Under the pieces are notes generated by a model. That model was not told where the DNA came from, did not search any database, and saw only the letters and a program-made list of their open reading frames with translations. This document shows, piece by piece, positions 62,419-64,000 of a stretch of DNA of 64,000 bases. Origin of the DNA: Arthrobacter sp. UKPF54-2 (GTDB taxonomy: Bacteria; Actinomycetota; Actinomycetes; Actinomycetales; Micrococcaceae); NCBI RefSeq assembly GCF_007858535.1, contig NZ_CP040174.1:3348001-3412000 (forward strand), read 5' to 3'. How positions within the stretch are numbered: position 1 is the first letter of the stretch; every line of letters starts with the position of its first letter. A program made the position numbers and the translations under genes.

Positions 62419-63567
62419 ATGAGATGGGACGCGCAGGCACTCAAACCGGCTGCTGCCAGAGGCGGAGAGCAGACAACCGGGGACCCATCGTCCGGCCCCC
62501 TCCCGTCGGCTCCCGCACTGTTGCCGCTGGCCGGACTGGTGCGCTCCGTCTCCACCCCTGAGTTTGCCGGGGTCACTTTCCATGAGGTCACTGCCAAATC
62601 GGTGCTCAACAAAGTGGCCGCCGGTTCCCGGATGCCCTTCGAGTGGACGGTGAACCCGTACCGCGGCTGCAGCCACGCCTGCGTGTACTGCTTCGCCCGC
62701 AAGACCCACACCTATCTGGACTTCGACGCCGGCCTGGACTTCGACAGCCAGGTGGTGGTCAAGATCAACGCGGCCGAGGTCCTGCGCAGGGAGCTCGCCA
62801 AGCCCTCCTGGCAGCGGCACCACGTCGCCCTCGGCACCAACACGGACCCGTACCAGCGCGCCGAGGGCCGGTACCAGCTGATGCCCGGCATCATCGGCGC
62901 CCTCGCAGACTCCGGCACTCCCCTGTCCATCCTCACCAAGGGCACACTGCTGGCCCGCGACATCCCGCTGCTCAAACACGCGGCCGCCCAGGTTCCCGTG
63001 GGTGTGGGGATCTCGCTGGCCATGACCGACGAGCGGCTCTCCGAGTCGGTGGAACCGGGAACCCCCGGCCCGCGGGCCCGGCTCAAACTGGTCTCCCGGC
63101 TGCGTGAGGCGGGGCTTCCCTGCGGCGTGATGGCGATGCCGATCCTGCCCTGGCTCTCCGACTCCGACGAAGCGCTGGATTCCCTCTTCGGCTCGCTCGC
63201 CGCCGCCGGCGCCACCGGCGTCACCGCCGGGGCGCTCTACCTCAAACCCGGAACCCGGGAATGGTTCATGCAGTGGATCGCCAAAGAGCACCCGCAGCTC
63301 GCCGGCAAGTACCGCCGGTTGTACGGCAGCGGATCCTACGCCTCGAAGGAATACCGGGCCTGGCTGGCCGGCCGGATCCGGTACTTCAAGGCCCGGCATG
63401 GCTTCCTGGGCTCCTCGGGGTTCAGCCACCGCGACCTCGACGGAGATCCCCGGGAGGAGGAGGCGCAGTACCCGGCCGGCAGCATCCCCTCCCCGTCCGC
63501 CCAGCAGGCGTTCGCAGGCAACGCACCGGTGGCCCATGCCGGGGCCGCCCAGCCCACGCTGTTCTGA
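62419..63567 (+). CDS. Rv2578c-type radical SAM protein (SplB-like)
   Basis: 382 residues. The radical SAM cluster motif C-x3-C-x2-C lies in YRGCSHACVYCFARKTHTYL, preceded by MPFEWTVNPYRG. VALGTNTDPYQRAEGRYQL and TKGTLLARDIPLLKHAA are typical of the spore-photoproduct-lyase-like, Rv2578c group. The N-terminal 45 residues and the tail after 340 are variable. Function is unknown in detail; DNA-lesion repair is suggested by the LexA box overlapping its promoter. Confidence 0.9.
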   Translation: MRWDAQALKPAAARGGEQTTGDPSSGPLPSAPALLPLAGLVRSVSTPEFAGVTFHEVTAKSVLNKVAAGSRMPFEWTVNPYRGCSHACVYCFARKTHTYLDFDAGLDFDSQVVVKINAAEVLRRELAKPSWQRHHVALGTNTDPYQRAEGRYQLMPGIIGALADSGTPLSILTKGTLLARDIPLLKHAAAQVPVGVGISLAMTDERLSESVEPGTPGPRARLKLVSRLREAGLPCGVMAMPILPWLSDSDEALDSLFGSLAAAGATGVTAGALYLKPGTREWFMQWIAKEHPQLAGKYRRLYGSGSYASKEYRAWLAGRIRYFKARHGFLGSSGFSHRDLDGDPREEEAQYPAGSIPSPSAQQAFAGNAPVAHAGAAQPTLF

Positions 63568-63643
63568 GGACCCACGCTCCCTGCAGCCCCTGGCTGCCCT
63601 GCCCGATTGCCCGCCTTACCCGTCGCCCTGCCCGCCCGTCGCC

Positions 63644-64000
63644 CTAGAGGATCTTGACCGCGCCGAGGACCTTGGAGAGCGAATCCTTGGCGTCGCCGAA
63701 CAGCAGGGTGGTCTTCGGATCGTGCAGCAGCTCGTTCTCAATGCCGGCGAAGCCCGGGCGCATCGAGCGTTTGAGGAACACCACCTGCTGGGCCTGGACC
63801 ACCTCCAGGATGGGCATCCCGAAAATGGGTGAGCCGGGCGATGACTTGGCGGCCGGGTTCACGACGTCGTTGGCGCCCACCACCAGGACAATATCCGTGT
63901 TGGCGAACTCGGGGTTGACCTCTTCGAGTTCCCGCAGCGATTCGTAGGGCACGTTGGCCTCGGCCAGCAGCACATTCATGTGCCCGGGCATCCGGCCGGC
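63644..64000 (-). CDS. pntB: NAD(P) transhydrogenase subunit beta (C-terminal part)
   Basis: The frame runs off the window end, so the gene begins to the right. The visible 118 residues are domain III, which binds NADP(H): AGRMPGHMNVLLAEANVPYE, VLVVGANDVVNPAAKSSPGS and FLKRSMRPGFAGIENELLH with the family-typical GMPILEVVQAQ. PntAB couples hydride transfer between NADH and NADP to proton flow in the membrane. It is convergent with the radical SAM gene. Confidence 0.95.
   Translation of the reverse strand, partial: AGRMPGHMNVLLAEANVPYESLRELEEVNPEFANTDIVLVVGANDVVNPAAKSSPGSPIFGMPILEVVQAQQVVFLKRSMRPGFAGIENELLHDPKTTLLFGDAKDSLSKVLGAVKIL

Overview
The window is a chromosomal segment of a high-GC Gram-positive bacterium. 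Actinobacterial rRNA, mycothiol-type enzymes, a DUF222/HNH (13E12-type) gene, frequent ATGA/GTGA/TAATG gene overlaps and the housekeeping gene order all fit Micrococcaceae (Arthrobacter/Pseudarthrobacter-like). Genus is inferred from protein character and gene order, not from a database search.

Layout. 1-1513: the end of a CitA-type sensor kinase and its response regulator. 1510-7880: a propionate (2-methylcitrate cycle) locus, with prpE divergent from a GntR regulator followed by prpD, prpB and prpC; two identical GntR-like operators lie between the divergent genes. 7945-13150: an accessory stretch with two membrane-anchored unknown proteins, a Nudix hydrolase, an ECF sigma factor, a decayed GNAT gene, and a DUF222/HNH gene whose 5' end is duplicated beside it. 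13288-23618: a conserved actinobacterial block on the minus strand (xerD, Nudix, pyrG, recN, ppnK, tlyA, a small protein, a HAD phosphatase, and a repeat-rich TPR-like protein). 23945-29800: one complete rRNA operon (16S-23S-5S, minus strand) with terminator and the inverted arms that form the pre-16S and pre-23S processing stems. 30023-39367: tyrS, a HelR/HelD-type helicase, apt, a GNAT enzyme, an alkylation-repair group (mpg, ada-alkA fusion, ogt), a mycothiol-dependent isomerase-type protein and a pdxH-like gene. 39506-48186: the arginine operon argCJBDFRGH, with an apparent frameshift at the start of argJ and a palindromic element read in frame inside argD. 48369-50533: a fatty acid desaturase and a quinone oxidoreductase. 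50592-56691: the most interesting locus, a 1317-residue NRPS-like membrane protein built like epsilon-poly-L-lysine synthetase (A-T-six membrane segments with three hexapeptide-like domains), an M1 aminopeptidase and a phosphopantetheinyl transferase. 56737-60344: pheT and pheS. 60617-64000: a small HEERH membrane protein, a SIMPL protein, pyroglutamyl peptidase, a radical-SAM gene under a LexA box, and the C-terminal part of pntB.

From memory, the order pheST - argCJBDFRGH - mpg - tyrS - (TPR, HAD, small protein) - tlyA - ppnK - recN - pyrG - Nudix - xerD - 13E12 gene parallels the Mycobacterium tuberculosis region around Rv1649-Rv1702c. Here that block carries an rRNA operon between tyrS and the TPR gene, and the DNA-repair and Pls-like genes as further insertions.
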